The translations under genes and the position numbers were made by a program. From positions 1 to 16,575 of the forward strand of contig SOIC01000054.1 in assembly GCA_004377275.1 (NCBI GenBank): a stretch of DNA of 16,575 nt. The letters run 5' to 3'. Positions 1-9,100 of the stretch are shown piece after piece; the first letter of the stretch is position 1; every line of letters begins with the position of its first letter. Source of the DNA: Dehalococcoidia bacterium (lineage in GTDB: Bacteria; Chloroflexota; Dehalococcoidia; E44-bin15). The notes beneath the pieces were generated by a model, which was not told the DNA's origin, made no database searches, and saw nothing but the letters and a program-made list of their open reading frames with translations.

Positions 1-22
1 AGGGCTCCTCGCAATGACGGGG
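1..22. repeat. End of a REP-like dispersed repeat (partial)
   Basis: The first bases read, on the minus strand, as CGTCATTGCGAGGAGCCC. This resembles the end of a short palindromic intergenic repeat family (core GTCATTGCGAGGAG) that I know from many anaerobe and environmental genomes. The rest of the element would lie left of the window, so neither its partner arm nor its copy number can be seen. No second copy was noticed here. The match rests on memory of the motif, not on a search. Confidence 0.5.
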
Positions 23-37
23 AAAAGCAGGCGAACG

Positions 38-68
38 GTGACGTGTCACTAGTGTACTGGACGAGTAC
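38..68. promoter_or_regulatory. Cluster of overlapping palindromes upstream of the first promoter
   Basis: Three inverted repeats sit end to end: GTGAC-GT-GTCAC at 38-49, the perfect 8-bp palindrome CACTAGTG at 47-54, and GTACT-GGACG-AGTAC at 54-68. The last ends 5 bp before the -35 box at 74. The position would suit a dimeric activator or another regulator. No known regulator consensus was recognised, and short palindromes can arise by chance. Confidence 0.3.
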
Positions 69-73
69 ATCTT

Positions 74-102
74 TTGACAACCTACTAAGCCTCAGTTAGA
101 AT
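74..102 (+). promoter_or_regulatory. Sigma70-type promoter of the FAD dehydrogenase-DUF429 unit
   Basis: A perfect TTGACA -35 box (74-79), a 17-bp spacer and TAGAAT as the -10 box (97-102). Transcription should begin near position 109, leaving a leader of only about 10 nt. The Shine-Dalgarno sequence (AGGAG at 108-112, AAGGAG at 113-118) would then lie at the very 5' end of the mRNA, just before the TTG start codon. Confidence 0.7.
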
Positions 103-118
103 AGGCAAGGAGAAGGAG

Positions 119-1522
119 TTGTCCCATAAATACGATGTAGTTATCGTCGGTGGCGGGCCGGCGGGCATATTCGCCGCCCTGGAACTGTGTCAAGCCTCTG
201 ACCTGAGCATCCTGCTCCTGGAGAAGGGCAAGGACATCGATTCCCGTACCTGCCCCTTCATGGAAAAGGGGATTAGTTGCCCCCCTTGTTCCCCCTGTGA
301 CCTGGTGAGCGGACTGGGGGGCGCTGGCGCCTTCAGCGATGGCAAGCTCACCCTCTCCGCTGAGGTTGGGGGGAGACTCAGGGATTACCTCGGACAGGAG
401 AGGACCGAGGAGCTGGTGCAGTATGTTGATAGCATTTATCTCAAGTTTGGCGGCTCGAATAGGGTCTATGGCAGCGGGGAGGAGGTAGAGGAGCTAGGCC
501 GCAGGGCTACCTTGGCCGATCTGCGCCTTATCCCGATGATCGTTCGCCACTTGGGGACGGAGCACTCTCGCTCTGTGCTCCGGGGAATACGCGACTTCCT
601 CTCCAGTAGGGTCGAAGTAAAATTGGGCACCGCGGCGAGCACCATCCTCACTGAGAATGGAACAGTCAAGGGGATCGAGACCAAGGACGGACAGAGGTTC
701 GAGTGCCGCTATCTGATCATCGCCCCGGGTAGGGAGGGGGCGGATTGGCTCGTCCGCGAGGCCGAGCGCCTGAGGCTCACCCTTCAGATTAACCCCATCG
801 ATGTGGGTGTCAGGGTGGAGGTGCCCGAACCGGTCCTCGGGGAGTTAACCGACGCCCTATATGAGTGCAAGCTGGAGTATTATTCTAAAGCCTTCGACGA
901 CCGGGTCAGAACCTTCTGCATGTGCCCGGCAGGGGAGGTAACCATGGAGTCCACCGGGGGCAGCGACCCGGTGACCACGGTGAATGGGCATAGCTACGCG
1001 GAACGCAAGACGAGCAACACCAATTTTGCCCTGCTGGTGAGCACCACCTTCACCGAGCCCTTCCGCGACCCCATTGCCTATGGTCGATACCTCGCTCGCC
1101 TGGCTAACATCCTGAGCGGCGGCGTGATCGTGCAGCGCCTCGGCGACCTGATGGAGGGGCGGCGCTCCACCAGGGAGCGCATCGAAAGAGGCAATGTTCA
1201 GCCCACCCTGAAGAGCGCGACCCCCGGCGACCTGAGCTTCGCCCTCCCCTATCGCCACCTGAAAAGCATTATCGAGATGCTGGGCGCCATGGACAGGCTG
1301 GCCCCGGGCGTGGCCTCGCGCCATACCCTACTTTATGGAATCGAGGTCAAATTCTATTCATCGCGCCTCGCCCTCAGCGAGGGCTTGGAGAGCGAAATAG
1401 CCAATATGTTTGCCGCAGGGGATGGCGCCGGGGTTACCCGAGGTCTGGTCCAGGCATCAGCCTCGGGCGTGGTGGCGGCCCGGGAGATAATGAAGCGAGT
1501 GGGGGTCGCAAACCATTCTTAA
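119..1522 (+). CDS. FAD-dependent dehydrogenase, COG2509 family
   Basis: A 467-residue predicted flavoprotein oxidoreductase. The N-terminus has a Rossmann dinucleotide-binding motif (VVIVGGGPAGIFAALEL, residues 7-23) ending strand 2 at E35. A cysteine-rich stretch follows (C45, C54, C57, C60) and leads into GLGGAGAFSDGKL, which is typical of COG2509. A second FAD-contact motif, GDGAGVTRGLVQASASG, lies near the C-terminus and is followed by a helix. The natural substrate of this family is not established; its cysteines might be redox-active or bind metal (inference). There is no signal peptide or membrane segment, so it should be cytoplasmic. The TTG start is chosen because AGGAG lies 6 nt upstream and the Rossmann strand begins five residues later. 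It ends 4 nt before the DUF429 gene, so the two are probably co-transcribed. Confidence 0.85.
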   Translation: MSHKYDVVIVGGGPAGIFAALELCQASDLSILLLEKGKDIDSRTCPFMEKGISCPPCSPCDLVSGLGGAGAFSDGKLTLSAEVGGRLRDYLGQERTEELVQYVDSIYLKFGGSNRVYGSGEEVEELGRRATLADLRLIPMIVRHLGTEHSRSVLRGIRDFLSSRVEVKLGTAASTILTENGTVKGIETKDGQRFECRYLIIAPGREGADWLVREAERLRLTLQINPIDVGVRVEVPEPVLGELTDALYECKLEYYSKAFDDRVRTFCMCPAGEVTMESTGGSDPVTTVNGHSYAERKTSNTNFALLVSTTFTEPFRDPIAYGRYLARLANILSGGVIVQRLGDLMEGRRSTRERIERGNVQPTLKSATPGDLSFALPYRHLKSIIEMLGAMDRLAPGVASRHTLLYGIEVKFYSSRLALSEGLESEIANMFAAGDGAGVTRGLVQASASGVVAAREIMKRVGVANHS

Positions 1523-1526
1523 TGCC

Positions 1527-2186
1527 GTGGGAAAAGACTGCTTCATCGGCGTCGACCTTACCTCCGCGGCGAAAAAGCCCACTGCTTGCGTGGCGCTTGA
1601 TAGGGAATTGCATCTCACCCTGTTGAATTTCCTTTTGAGCGACGGCCAGATCATCGAGGCTATAGAACGCTATCAACCTTCGATTGTTGCCATCGATGCC
1701 CCCCTTAGCCTGCCCAATGGGCTCTGCTGCCTCGAGGAGAGCTGTCCCTGCCAATCGCTTTCATCCGCAAAGGGGAGGGTGTGTGAAAGGGAACTCTCCC
1801 GCCATGGCATCCCCTGCTACTACACCACAAAGAAATCGATTATAAAAGATATGGTCTATCGGGGGATGGCACTTAAGGATGAAATAACCGCCAGAGGATA
1901 CCAGGTTATCGAGGTCTATCCCTATGCCGCAAAGGTGAGGCTTTTGGGCTGGCATATCCCCAAAAAGATAACGCCGGAGGGCATAGACTTCCTTAAAGAG
2001 CGACTGGCCGCTCTCTTTCCTCACCCCATCCCCTACCTAGAGAGGTTTAACCATGACCTTTGCGATGCCCTCCTTGCCGCCTATACCGCTTATCTATATA
2101 CCAAAAGTGAGATAGAGATCATTGGCGACCCTGAGGAGGGCACGATCTTTATTCCTGCTGTCCTTCAAGGCAAACTCCATGGATGA
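1527..2186 (+). CDS. DUF429 family protein (predicted RNase H-like fold)
   Basis: A 219-residue protein. Features of DUF429 are the N-terminal strand FIGVDLTSA with D10, the second acidic strand IVAIDAPLSLPNG with D57, a later IEVYPYAA block with E129, and HDLCDALLAAYTAYLY with D177 and D180. These acidic positions match the layout of RNase H-like nucleases, so a nuclease role has been proposed for such families; activity is unproven. A central cysteine group (C67, C68, C73, C75, C86) might bind a metal. The GTG start is 4 nt after the upstream stop, and no clear Shine-Dalgarno is visible, which suggests translational coupling. An ATG overlapping the upstream stop (1522) is in another frame. 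Confidence 0.75.
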   Translation: MGKDCFIGVDLTSAAKKPTACVALDRELHLTLLNFLLSDGQIIEAIERYQPSIVAIDAPLSLPNGLCCLEESCPCQSLSSAKGRVCERELSRHGIPCYYTTKKSIIKDMVYRGMALKDEITARGYQVIEVYPYAAKVRLLGWHIPKKITPEGIDFLKERLAALFPHPIPYLERFNHDLCDALLAAYTAYLYTKSEIEIIGDPEEGTIFIPAVLQGKLHG

Positions 2187-2234
2187 AATTTCATACGGAT
2201 AACATCGCAAAAATCACCCAGGGGGCAGATACTA

Positions 2235-2263
2235 TTGACAAATTTAGAATATTATGATATTAT
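2235..2263 (+). promoter_or_regulatory. Strong extended -10 promoter of rpoBC
   Basis: Perfect TTGACA at 2235-2240, a 17-bp spacer and TATTAT at 2258-2263, preceded by TGA (2255-2257), which forms an extended -10 element. The surrounding sequence is very AT-rich. Transcription should start near 2270, giving a leader of about 120 nt before rpoB. This is the best promoter in the window and shows that rpoBC need not rely on read-through from the DUF429 gene. Confidence 0.85.
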
Positions 2264-2276
2264 GTTTGTTTGTCTG

Positions 2277-2360
2277 ATGAGAACCCCAATTTTTCACTTA
2301 ACTCCCAAATTAACTCCCAAACATCTTTCAGCTTCCGTTTATCTATTGTGGTTGTGGTAA
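2277..2360 (+). CDS. Possible 27-residue leader peptide before rpoB
   Basis: An ATG about 7 nt after the predicted rpoBC transcription start opens a 27-codon ORF that stops at 2358-2360. It begins MRTPIFHLTP, holds a duplicated LTPK unit and ends in Leu-Trp-Leu-Trp. It has no Shine-Dalgarno, so it would have to be read almost leaderless. A Trp-rich end near a regulated gene recalls attenuator peptides, but no terminator-like hairpin follows it. It may be a chance ORF. Confidence 0.2.
   Translation: MRTPIFHLTPKLTPKHLSASVYLLWLW
2298..2321 (+). repeat. Perfect 12-bp tandem repeat in the rpoB leader
   Basis: TTAACTCCCAAA occurs twice head to tail with no mismatch, inside the untranslated leader of rpoBC. 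In the small leader ORF each copy encodes Leu-Thr-Pro-Lys. The CTCCC cores could pair weakly with GGAG of the rpoB ribosome-binding site, but only over about 4 bp. Confidence 0.8.
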
Positions 2361-2376
2361 CTATTGTCTCATTTTC

Positions 2377-2382
2377 AGGAGG
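2377..2382 (+). promoter_or_regulatory. Ribosome-binding site of rpoB
   Basis: A full-consensus AGGAGG with a 6-nt gap to the GTG at 2389. It fixes the rpoB start, because the N-terminal region typical of the beta subunit follows directly. Confidence 0.9.
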
Positions 2383-2388
2383 TTTAGC

Positions 2389-5300
2389 GTGAGTCCTACC
2401 TTTTCTATGTTCCCGAGCGCGGTGCCCCGGAAATCCTATGCCAAGATCTCCCATGTCCTGGAGGTGCCCAATTTAGTCCAGATTCAGCTGAATTCCTACC
2501 GCCAGTTTTGCGACCAGCAGCCTAACAAGGACAAACCAGAGGAGAAGGGCGGACTCAGGTCACTTCTCGATGAAATCTCACCTATCGAGGACTTCACCGG
2601 CTCTCGGTTCGAGCTACTTTTCCTCAGCTACGGGTTTGGCGAGCAGAACAAGGCTGAGATGCCCCTATTTAAAGATGCTGATTCTTTCTGGCGCTACATT
2701 CGAGATGCCGCTCCCGCGAAACGCTCGGAGTCAGAATGCCGCGAGCGTGATTTAACCTACGCTGCCCCTCTCTACGTCAGGGTGCAACTGGTAATTAAGG
2801 AGACTGGGGAGATCAAGGAGCAGGATATCTTCATGGGCGACTTCCCCTTGATGACGCCAAAGGGAACCTTTGTCATTAACGGGGCAGAAAGGGTGGTGGT
2901 AAGCCAGCTCATCCGCTCGCCGGGGGTTTACTTCACCCTGGAGCAGGACATGACCACCGGGCGCCAGCTTTGCAATGCCAAGCTTATTCCGGAGCGCGGT
3001 GCCTGGCTGGAGTTCGAGACCAGCAGCAAGGACGTGGTCTCGGTAAAGGTCGATGGAAAACGAAAGATCCCGGTTACCACCATGCTACGCGCTATCGGCT
3101 ATGGCAGTGATGAGGAGCTTTTTGCGCTCTTCAGGGAGGTGGATGCCGACCATCGCTTCATCCAGACAACTATGGAACGCGACCCGCTGGTAACGAACAC
3201 CAAAGGGGCGCTTATTGAGTTTTATCGGCGCCTCAGGCCGGGCGACCCCCCATCTATAGACAACGCCCAGAACCTGATCGATAACCTGCTTTTTAATCCC
3301 CGCCGATACAACCTGGGCAAGGTTGGTCGCTACAAGCTGAACAAGAGGCTCGGGCTTGACCTGTCCCTGAATGAGCAGGTGCTCACCAAGGAGGACCTGG
3401 TGGAGATTGTGCGGCGTATCATTATGGTGAGCAATGGTGCCGATAATCCCGATGACATCGACCATCTGGGAAATCGGCGGGTGAGGACCGTGGGGGAGTT
3501 GATCCGGAATCAGTTCCGCATCGGGCTACTTCGCATGGAGCGGGTGATCAAGGAGCGGATGAGCATAATCGACCGCGAATCAGTGACTCCCAGTGCGCTG
3601 ATGAATGTGCGCCCGGTAGTTGCGGCGATGCGGGAGTTCTTCGGCGCCTCCCAACTCTCCCAGTTTATGGATCAAACCAACCCTCTTGCGGAGCTCACCC
3701 ATAAGCGGAGGGTATCCGCCCTGGGGCCTGGAGGGCTTTCGCGGGAGCGCGCTGGCTTTGAGGTGAGGGATGTTCACCATTCCCACTATGGCAGGATCTG
3801 CCCCATCGAGACCCCTGAGGGGCCTAATATCGGCCTTATTGGGTCGCTGGCTACCTATAGCATCATCAATGAATATGGGCTCATCGAGACCCCCTACCGA
3901 AGGGTGATCCAGGAGTTGCCCAACAACTCTCACGACCTGGTGGGGCGGACGGTGGCGGAGGCGGTTCTCGATGATAAGGGGCATTCCCTGGTAAAGCCCG
4001 GCACCACGGTCACTGAGAAGATTGCGCAGCGGATGGCTCAGCTGTCGGCGCGGAAGATCAGGGTGGTGCCCTTTGTCTCCAGTGATATTATCTATTTCTC
4101 CGCCGATGAGGAGGAGCAATACCCTATTGCTCAGGCAAATGAACCCCTGGATGAGCGGAATCAGTTTACCAATGAGAAGATAGAGGTGAGGCTTGGGAGC
4201 AGGTTCTTGGAGCAGGTGCCGGAGAAGGTGGAATTCATGGATGTCTCGCCGAAGCAGATCGTGAGTGTTTCTACCGGCCTGATCCCCTTCCTGGAGCACA
4301 ATGATGCCAACCGTGCTCTCATGGGTTCGAACATGCAGCGTCAGTCCGTGCCTTTGATCTGCCCTGAGGCCCCGCTCATTGGCACCGGCATGGAGGCGCA
4401 GGCCGCCTATGATAGTGGACAGGTGGTCATTGCCGAGAGTGATGGTGCGGTAACCGCGGTCACCGCAAGGGAGATTGTGGTTCGGGGTAAGAAGGGGGAG
4501 GTGCATAACTATCCCTTGATAAAATTCGCCCGCTCAAATCAGGGGACCTGCATCAACCAGCGTCCCCTGGTCGATAAAGGGGAGAGGGTAAGCAAGGGCC
4601 AGGTACTGGCCGATAGCTCCTCTACCGATCATGGGGAGCTCGCCTTGGGGCGGAATGTGCTTTGTGCCTTCATGAGCTGGGAGGGTTATAACTTCGAGGA
4701 TGCGATGGTCATCAGCGAGAGCCTGGTTCGGGAGGAGCGATACACCTCAATTCACATCGAGAAGCATGAGATCGAGTCCCGGGACACAAAATTGGGGGCG
4801 GAGGAGATCACCAGGGATATACCCAATGTTGGTGAGGAGAGCCTCAGGAACCTCGATGATGATGGTATTGTGCGGGTCGGCGCCGAGGTGAGACCCGGGG
4901 ACATACTGGTGGGGAAGATCACCCCTAAAGGGGAAACAGAGCTCAGCGCGGAGGAGAAGCTACTGCGCGCAATCTTTGGGGATAAAGCCAGGGATGTAAA
5001 GGACTCCTCGCTAAGGGTGCCTCACGGGGAATGGGGTAAGGTTATCGATGTCAAGGTGTTCTCTCGCGAATCTCTCAAGGAGCTTCCGCCTGGGGTTAAT
5101 CAACTGGTGCGGGTATGGGTGGCGCAATGGAGGAAGGTCTCTGAGGGGGACAAGATGTCGGGGCGACACGGCAATAAAGGGGTGATCGCTCGTATATTGC
5201 CCCCTGAGGACATGCCCTTCCTGCCGGATGGCCGGCCGGTGGATCTTATTCTCAATCCTATCGGTGTCCCCTCCAGGATGAACCTGGGACAGGTGCTGGA

Positions 5301-6156
5301 GGCCCATCTGGGGTGGGCGGCACATGTCCTGGGGTTTAAGGTGCTCTCCCCGGTATTTGACGGTGCTGATAACGAGGCCATTGAGGATGCCCTGGCTCAG
5401 GCATGGATTGCCCAGCGCGCTGGGGCGCTTAACCCCGATCCAGAGGAGGAAAATCCTTTCGACCTGGAGTGGGCCAAGGCATGGGTTGAGGAGCGGGGCC
5501 ATGATGGGGCGCGGGTCTTCAGCGATGAGTATCGTGGGGAGGCGAGACGGATCTGCCTGAGGTTGTGGCTGGAGGATATCGGGGTCAGCTGTGAGTTGCT
5601 CAGTGATGAGGAGGTAATGGCGACGGCGAAGCGGGTTTCATTGGAGAAGGGGCTTCCCCTGCCCACCTGGGGGAAAACTATCCTTTACGATGGACGCACT
5701 GGGGAGCCCTTTGACCGGCCGGTGACCGTTGGCTATATTTACATGATGAAGCTGAGCCACCTCGTTGAGGACAAGGCCCATGCCCGCTCTACAGGGTCCT
5801 ACTCCCTGATCACCCAGCAGCCCCTAGGCGGGAAGGCCCAGTTCGGCGGGCAACGCTTCGGTGAGATGGAGGTTTGGGCTCTGGAGGCCTATGGCGCTGC
5901 TCACGTGCTTCAGGAACTCCTGACCGTTAAGTCAGATGATGTGACTGGCCGGGCAAAGACCTACGAGTCAATCATTAAGGGGGAGGCTATTTGGGAGACA
6001 GGGGTGCCCGAATCCTTTAAGGTGCTGGTCAAGGAACTCCAGAGCTTAGGGCTTGCGGTGGAGGTCTTAAATGAGGAGGAGGAGAGCGTAGCCCTCGTCG
6101 AGGATTTGGGGGGAGAAATTCCCAGGTGGCAGGTACCAAGATTTGAAGGGAGCTAG
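2389..6156 (+). CDS. rpoB: DNA-directed RNA polymerase subunit beta
   Basis: The 1255-residue beta subunit of the core RNA polymerase. The rifampicin pocket is intact: residues 421-445 match Escherichia coli 509-533, with D428, H438, R441, S443 and L445 all of the sensitive type, followed by CPIETPEGPNIGLI. The nucleotide-contact block KMSGRHGNKGV carries K922 and K930 (K1065 and K1073 in E. coli). The C-terminal block ARSTGSYSLITQQPLGGKAQFGGQRFGEME and the clamp segment ending TVKSDDVTGRAKTYESI are intact. Unlike Bacillus, where about 17 residues join FDGA to the next conserved block, here about 100 residues (994-1094) lie between FDGA and GKTILYDGR. They include an acidic PDPEEENPFD stretch. 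GTG start; rpoC follows after 2 nt. rplJ and rplL are not upstream. Confidence 0.98.
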   Translation: MSPTFSMFPSAVPRKSYAKISHVLEVPNLVQIQLNSYRQFCDQQPNKDKPEEKGGLRSLLDEISPIEDFTGSRFELLFLSYGFGEQNKAEMPLFKDADSFWRYIRDAAPAKRSESECRERDLTYAAPLYVRVQLVIKETGEIKEQDIFMGDFPLMTPKGTFVINGAERVVVSQLIRSPGVYFTLEQDMTTGRQLCNAKLIPERGAWLEFETSSKDVVSVKVDGKRKIPVTTMLRAIGYGSDEELFALFREVDADHRFIQTTMERDPLVTNTKGALIEFYRRLRPGDPPSIDNAQNLIDNLLFNPRRYNLGKVGRYKLNKRLGLDLSLNEQVLTKEDLVEIVRRIIMVSNGADNPDDIDHLGNRRVRTVGELIRNQFRIGLLRMERVIKERMSIIDRESVTPSALMNVRPVVAAMREFFGASQLSQFMDQTNPLAELTHKRRVSALGPGGLSRERAGFEVRDVHHSHYGRICPIETPEGPNIGLIGSLATYSIINEYGLIETPYRRVIQELPNNSHDLVGRTVAEAVLDDKGHSLVKPGTTVTEKIAQRMAQLSARKIRVVPFVSSDIIYFSADEEEQYPIAQANEPLDERNQFTNEKIEVRLGSRFLEQVPEKVEFMDVSPKQIVSVSTGLIPFLEHNDANRALMGSNMQRQSVPLICPEAPLIGTGMEAQAAYDSGQVVIAESDGAVTAVTAREIVVRGKKGEVHNYPLIKFARSNQGTCINQRPLVDKGERVSKGQVLADSSSTDHGELALGRNVLCAFMSWEGYNFEDAMVISESLVREERYTSIHIEKHEIESRDTKLGAEEITRDIPNVGEESLRNLDDDGIVRVGAEVRPGDILVGKITPKGETELSAEEKLLRAIFGDKARDVKDSSLRVPHGEWGKVIDVKVFSRESLKELPPGVNQLVRVWVAQWRKVSEGDKMSGRHGNKGVIARILPPEDMPFLPDGRPVDLILNPIGVPSRMNLGQVLEAHLGWAAHVLGFKVLSPVFDGADNEAIEDALAQAWIAQRAGALNPDPEEENPFDLEWAKAWVEERGHDGARVFSDEYRGEARRICLRLWLEDIGVSCELLSDEEVMATAKRVSLEKGLPLPTWGKTILYDGRTGEPFDRPVTVGYIYMMKLSHLVEDKAHARSTGSYSLITQQPLGGKAQFGGQRFGEMEVWALEAYGAAHVLQELLTVKSDDVTGRAKTYESIIKGEAIWETGVPESFKVLVKELQSLGLAVEVLNEEEESVALVEDLGGEIPRWQVPRFEGS

Positions 6157-6158
6157 CA

Positions 6159-9100
6159 GTGCTTGAGGTTAACGATTTTAGCGCGGTACGGATCTCTCTG
6201 GCCTCACCGGAGCAGATCAGGAGTTGGTCCTGGGGTGAGGTAACTAAGCCCGAGACCGTCAACTATCGCACCCTGAAGCCGGAGCGGGACGGGCTTTTCT
6301 GTGAGCGTATTTTTGGGCCGACAAAGGATTTTGAGTGTTATTGTGGCAAGTATAAAAAGGTGCGATACCGGGGCATTGTCTGCGATAAATGTGGCGTGGA
6401 GGTTGCCCGAGCCAAGGTGCGCCGGGAGCGGATGGGGCACATTGAGCTGGCGTCTCCGGTGAGCCATATCTGGTTTGTAAAGGGGACGCCGAGCAACTTA
6501 GGACTCCTGTTGGATATTTCCCCGCGAAACCTGGAGCGGGTGCTTTACTTTGCGCAGTATATCGTTACCCATGTTGATGAGCAAGCGAGGGGAGAGGCGA
6601 TAGGGCGAACGCGGGAGGAGATCGCTAAGCTTGAGTCTCGCGGGGTGGCCAGGGGCAAAAAGCAAATAGAGGGGGAAGGGCAGCAACCATGGGAAGAGCT
6701 TAACGCCCGGCTTGATGAGCTGGAGGAGCTTCAGCCGGTGATGCTGCTTACCGAGGCCAGGCATCGCGAACTCAAGGATAGGTACCCCGATGTGTTCCGG
6801 GCAGGCATGGGGGCTGAGGCGATCTTGGACATCCTCACCAACCTCAATTTAGCGGAGCTTCGCGAAACCCTCTATAGTGAGATCCGCTCCAGCACTGGGC
6901 AGCGAAGGAAGAAGGCGACCAAGAAGATCAAGGTGGTTGAGGCGCTGCGGAGGAGCGGGAATAAGCCGGAGTGGATGATAGTGACCGTGCTCCCGGTACT
7001 CCCCCCGGACCTTCGTCCCATGGTTCAGCTAGATGGGGGGAGATTTGCCACCTCAGACCTCAACGACCTTTATCGGCGGGTGATCAATCGCAACAACAGG
7101 CTGCGGCGGCTCCTCGATCTGGGCGCCCCTGATATCATCATACGAAACGAAAAGCGGATGCTCCAGGAGGCCGTGGACTCCCTCATCGACAACGGCCGAC
7201 GGGGTCGGGCCATCACCAGTTCCGGCAATCACAAATTGAAGTCGCTATCGGATATGCTTCGGGGGAAGCAGGGGCGATTCCGCCAGAACCTGCTGGGCAA
7301 GAGGGTGGACTATAGCGGGCGCTCGGTGATTGTGGTTGGCCCGGAACTGAAGCTCCACCAGTGTGGCTTGCCCCGGAGGATGGCCTTGGAGCTCTTCAAA
7401 CCCTTTGTGATGCATCACCTGATCCTCTGGGGCTATGCCCATAACATCAAAAGCGCCAAACGGCTGGTGGAACGGGAGCGGGTGGAGGTCTGGGATGCGT
7501 TGAATGTGGTGATCAAAGAGAGGCCAGTCCTCTTAAATCGTGCCCCCACCCTGCATCGTCTGGGCATTCAGGCCTTTGAGCCGGTCTTGATCAATGGCAG
7601 CGCCATTCAGATTCACCCATTAGTCTGTTCCGCCTTTAATGCTGACTTCGATGGTGATCAGATGGCGGTTCATGTGCCCCTTTCCAAGGCTGCGGTTCTG
7701 GAGGCCAGAGAGGTAATGCTGGCAACCCATAACATGCTCCTGCCTAGTTCCGGGGAGCCGGTGGTCGCGCCTACCCTGGATATAGTTTTGGGATGCTTCT
7801 ATCTTACCATGCTCAAGCCCGGGGCTAAAGGGGAGGGAATGGTCTTCAGTAGCTTTGAGGAGGCAAAGCTGGCCTATGAACTGGGGTTCGCCGATCTGGG
7901 TGCGGAGGTCGAGGTCATGGATGAGGACGGGGGGCGCCGAAAGACCACAGTTGGTCGTATCCTCTTTAATGAGGAGCTTCCCAAGGAGCTTGGCTTCCTC
8001 GATAAGGTGATGGATAAGCAGTCCCTCAAGCAGCTGGTTGCCGATAGCTATAAACTCTTGGGGGATGAAGGGGCTGCTGAGGTGGCCGACAACATAAAAA
8101 GCCTGGGATTCCGCTATGCTACCAAGTCAGGAAGCACCATCGCCATGAATGATATCGAAGTCCCTGAATGTAAGAAGGAGCTCCTGGAGGAGGTGGAGAG
8201 AAGGGTGACCGAGGTGGAGAAACAGTTCCAGCGGGGGCTGATCACCGAGGAGGAGCGCTATACCAGCACCGTGGAGCTCTGGTCGGAGGCCACGGATAAG
8301 ATGTCCGATGCCATCGCTGAGTCGCTGGATCGCTACGGGTCTATATTCCTCATGGCAACCTCTGGTGCCAAGGGGAATATCGCCCAGATCAGGCAGATGG
8401 CCGGCATGCGAGGCTTGATGACCGACCCATCGGGGAGGATTATCGATTTCCCGATCCGCTCAAGCTTTCGTGAGGGCTTATCGGCGCTGGAGTACTTCAT
8501 CTCCACCCATGGCGCCAGAAAGGGGCTGGCGGACACTGCGCTGCGTACTGCTGACAGTGGCTACCTCACCAGGCGGCTCGTCGATGTCGCCCAGGATTTG
8601 ATCGTTCTTGAGGAGGACTGTGGCACCACCGCTGGTATCTGGATGTATGAGGCAGCAGAGAAGCGCATCTTGGCACCCTTTGCGGAGCGTATCTTGGGGC
8701 GAACTGCCGCTGCCAAAATAATTCACCCCCAAAGCGGGGAAACCATTGCGGAGCGAAACGAGGAGATCGATGAGGAGAAGACGAAGGAGATAGTCCAAGC
8801 GGAGATCACCAAGGTCTACATCAGATCACCGCTGAGCTGTCAATCGAGGCATGGTATCTGCCAGCACTGCTATGGGAGGAGTCTGGCGCACGGACATATG
8901 GTGAATCTGGGGGATGCGGTGGGCACTATCGCCGCCCAGAGCATCGGGGAGCCGGGAACCCAGCTAACCTTGCGTACCTTCCATACTGGAGGGGTCGCCG
9001 GATTGGACATCATCAGTGGTCTCCCCCGCGTGGAGGAGCTCTTTGAGGCTCGCTCCCCGAAGGTTCAGGCGATCATCCCTGAGATCGATGGCCAGGTGGA

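Noticed and set aside
2277..2388. Pairing of leader CTCCC with the rpoB ribosome-binding site as a translational switch
   Set aside because: Only about 4 consecutive pairs form (GGAG with CTCC) before mismatches, too weak to call a riboswitch-like element.
3580..4506. Open 308-codon frame antisense to rpoB
   Set aside because: It lies wholly inside conserved rpoB coding sequence, including the rifampicin pocket. Its translation is rich in His, Pro, Arg and Gly, as expected of the shadow of a GC-rich gene, and it matches no family I know.
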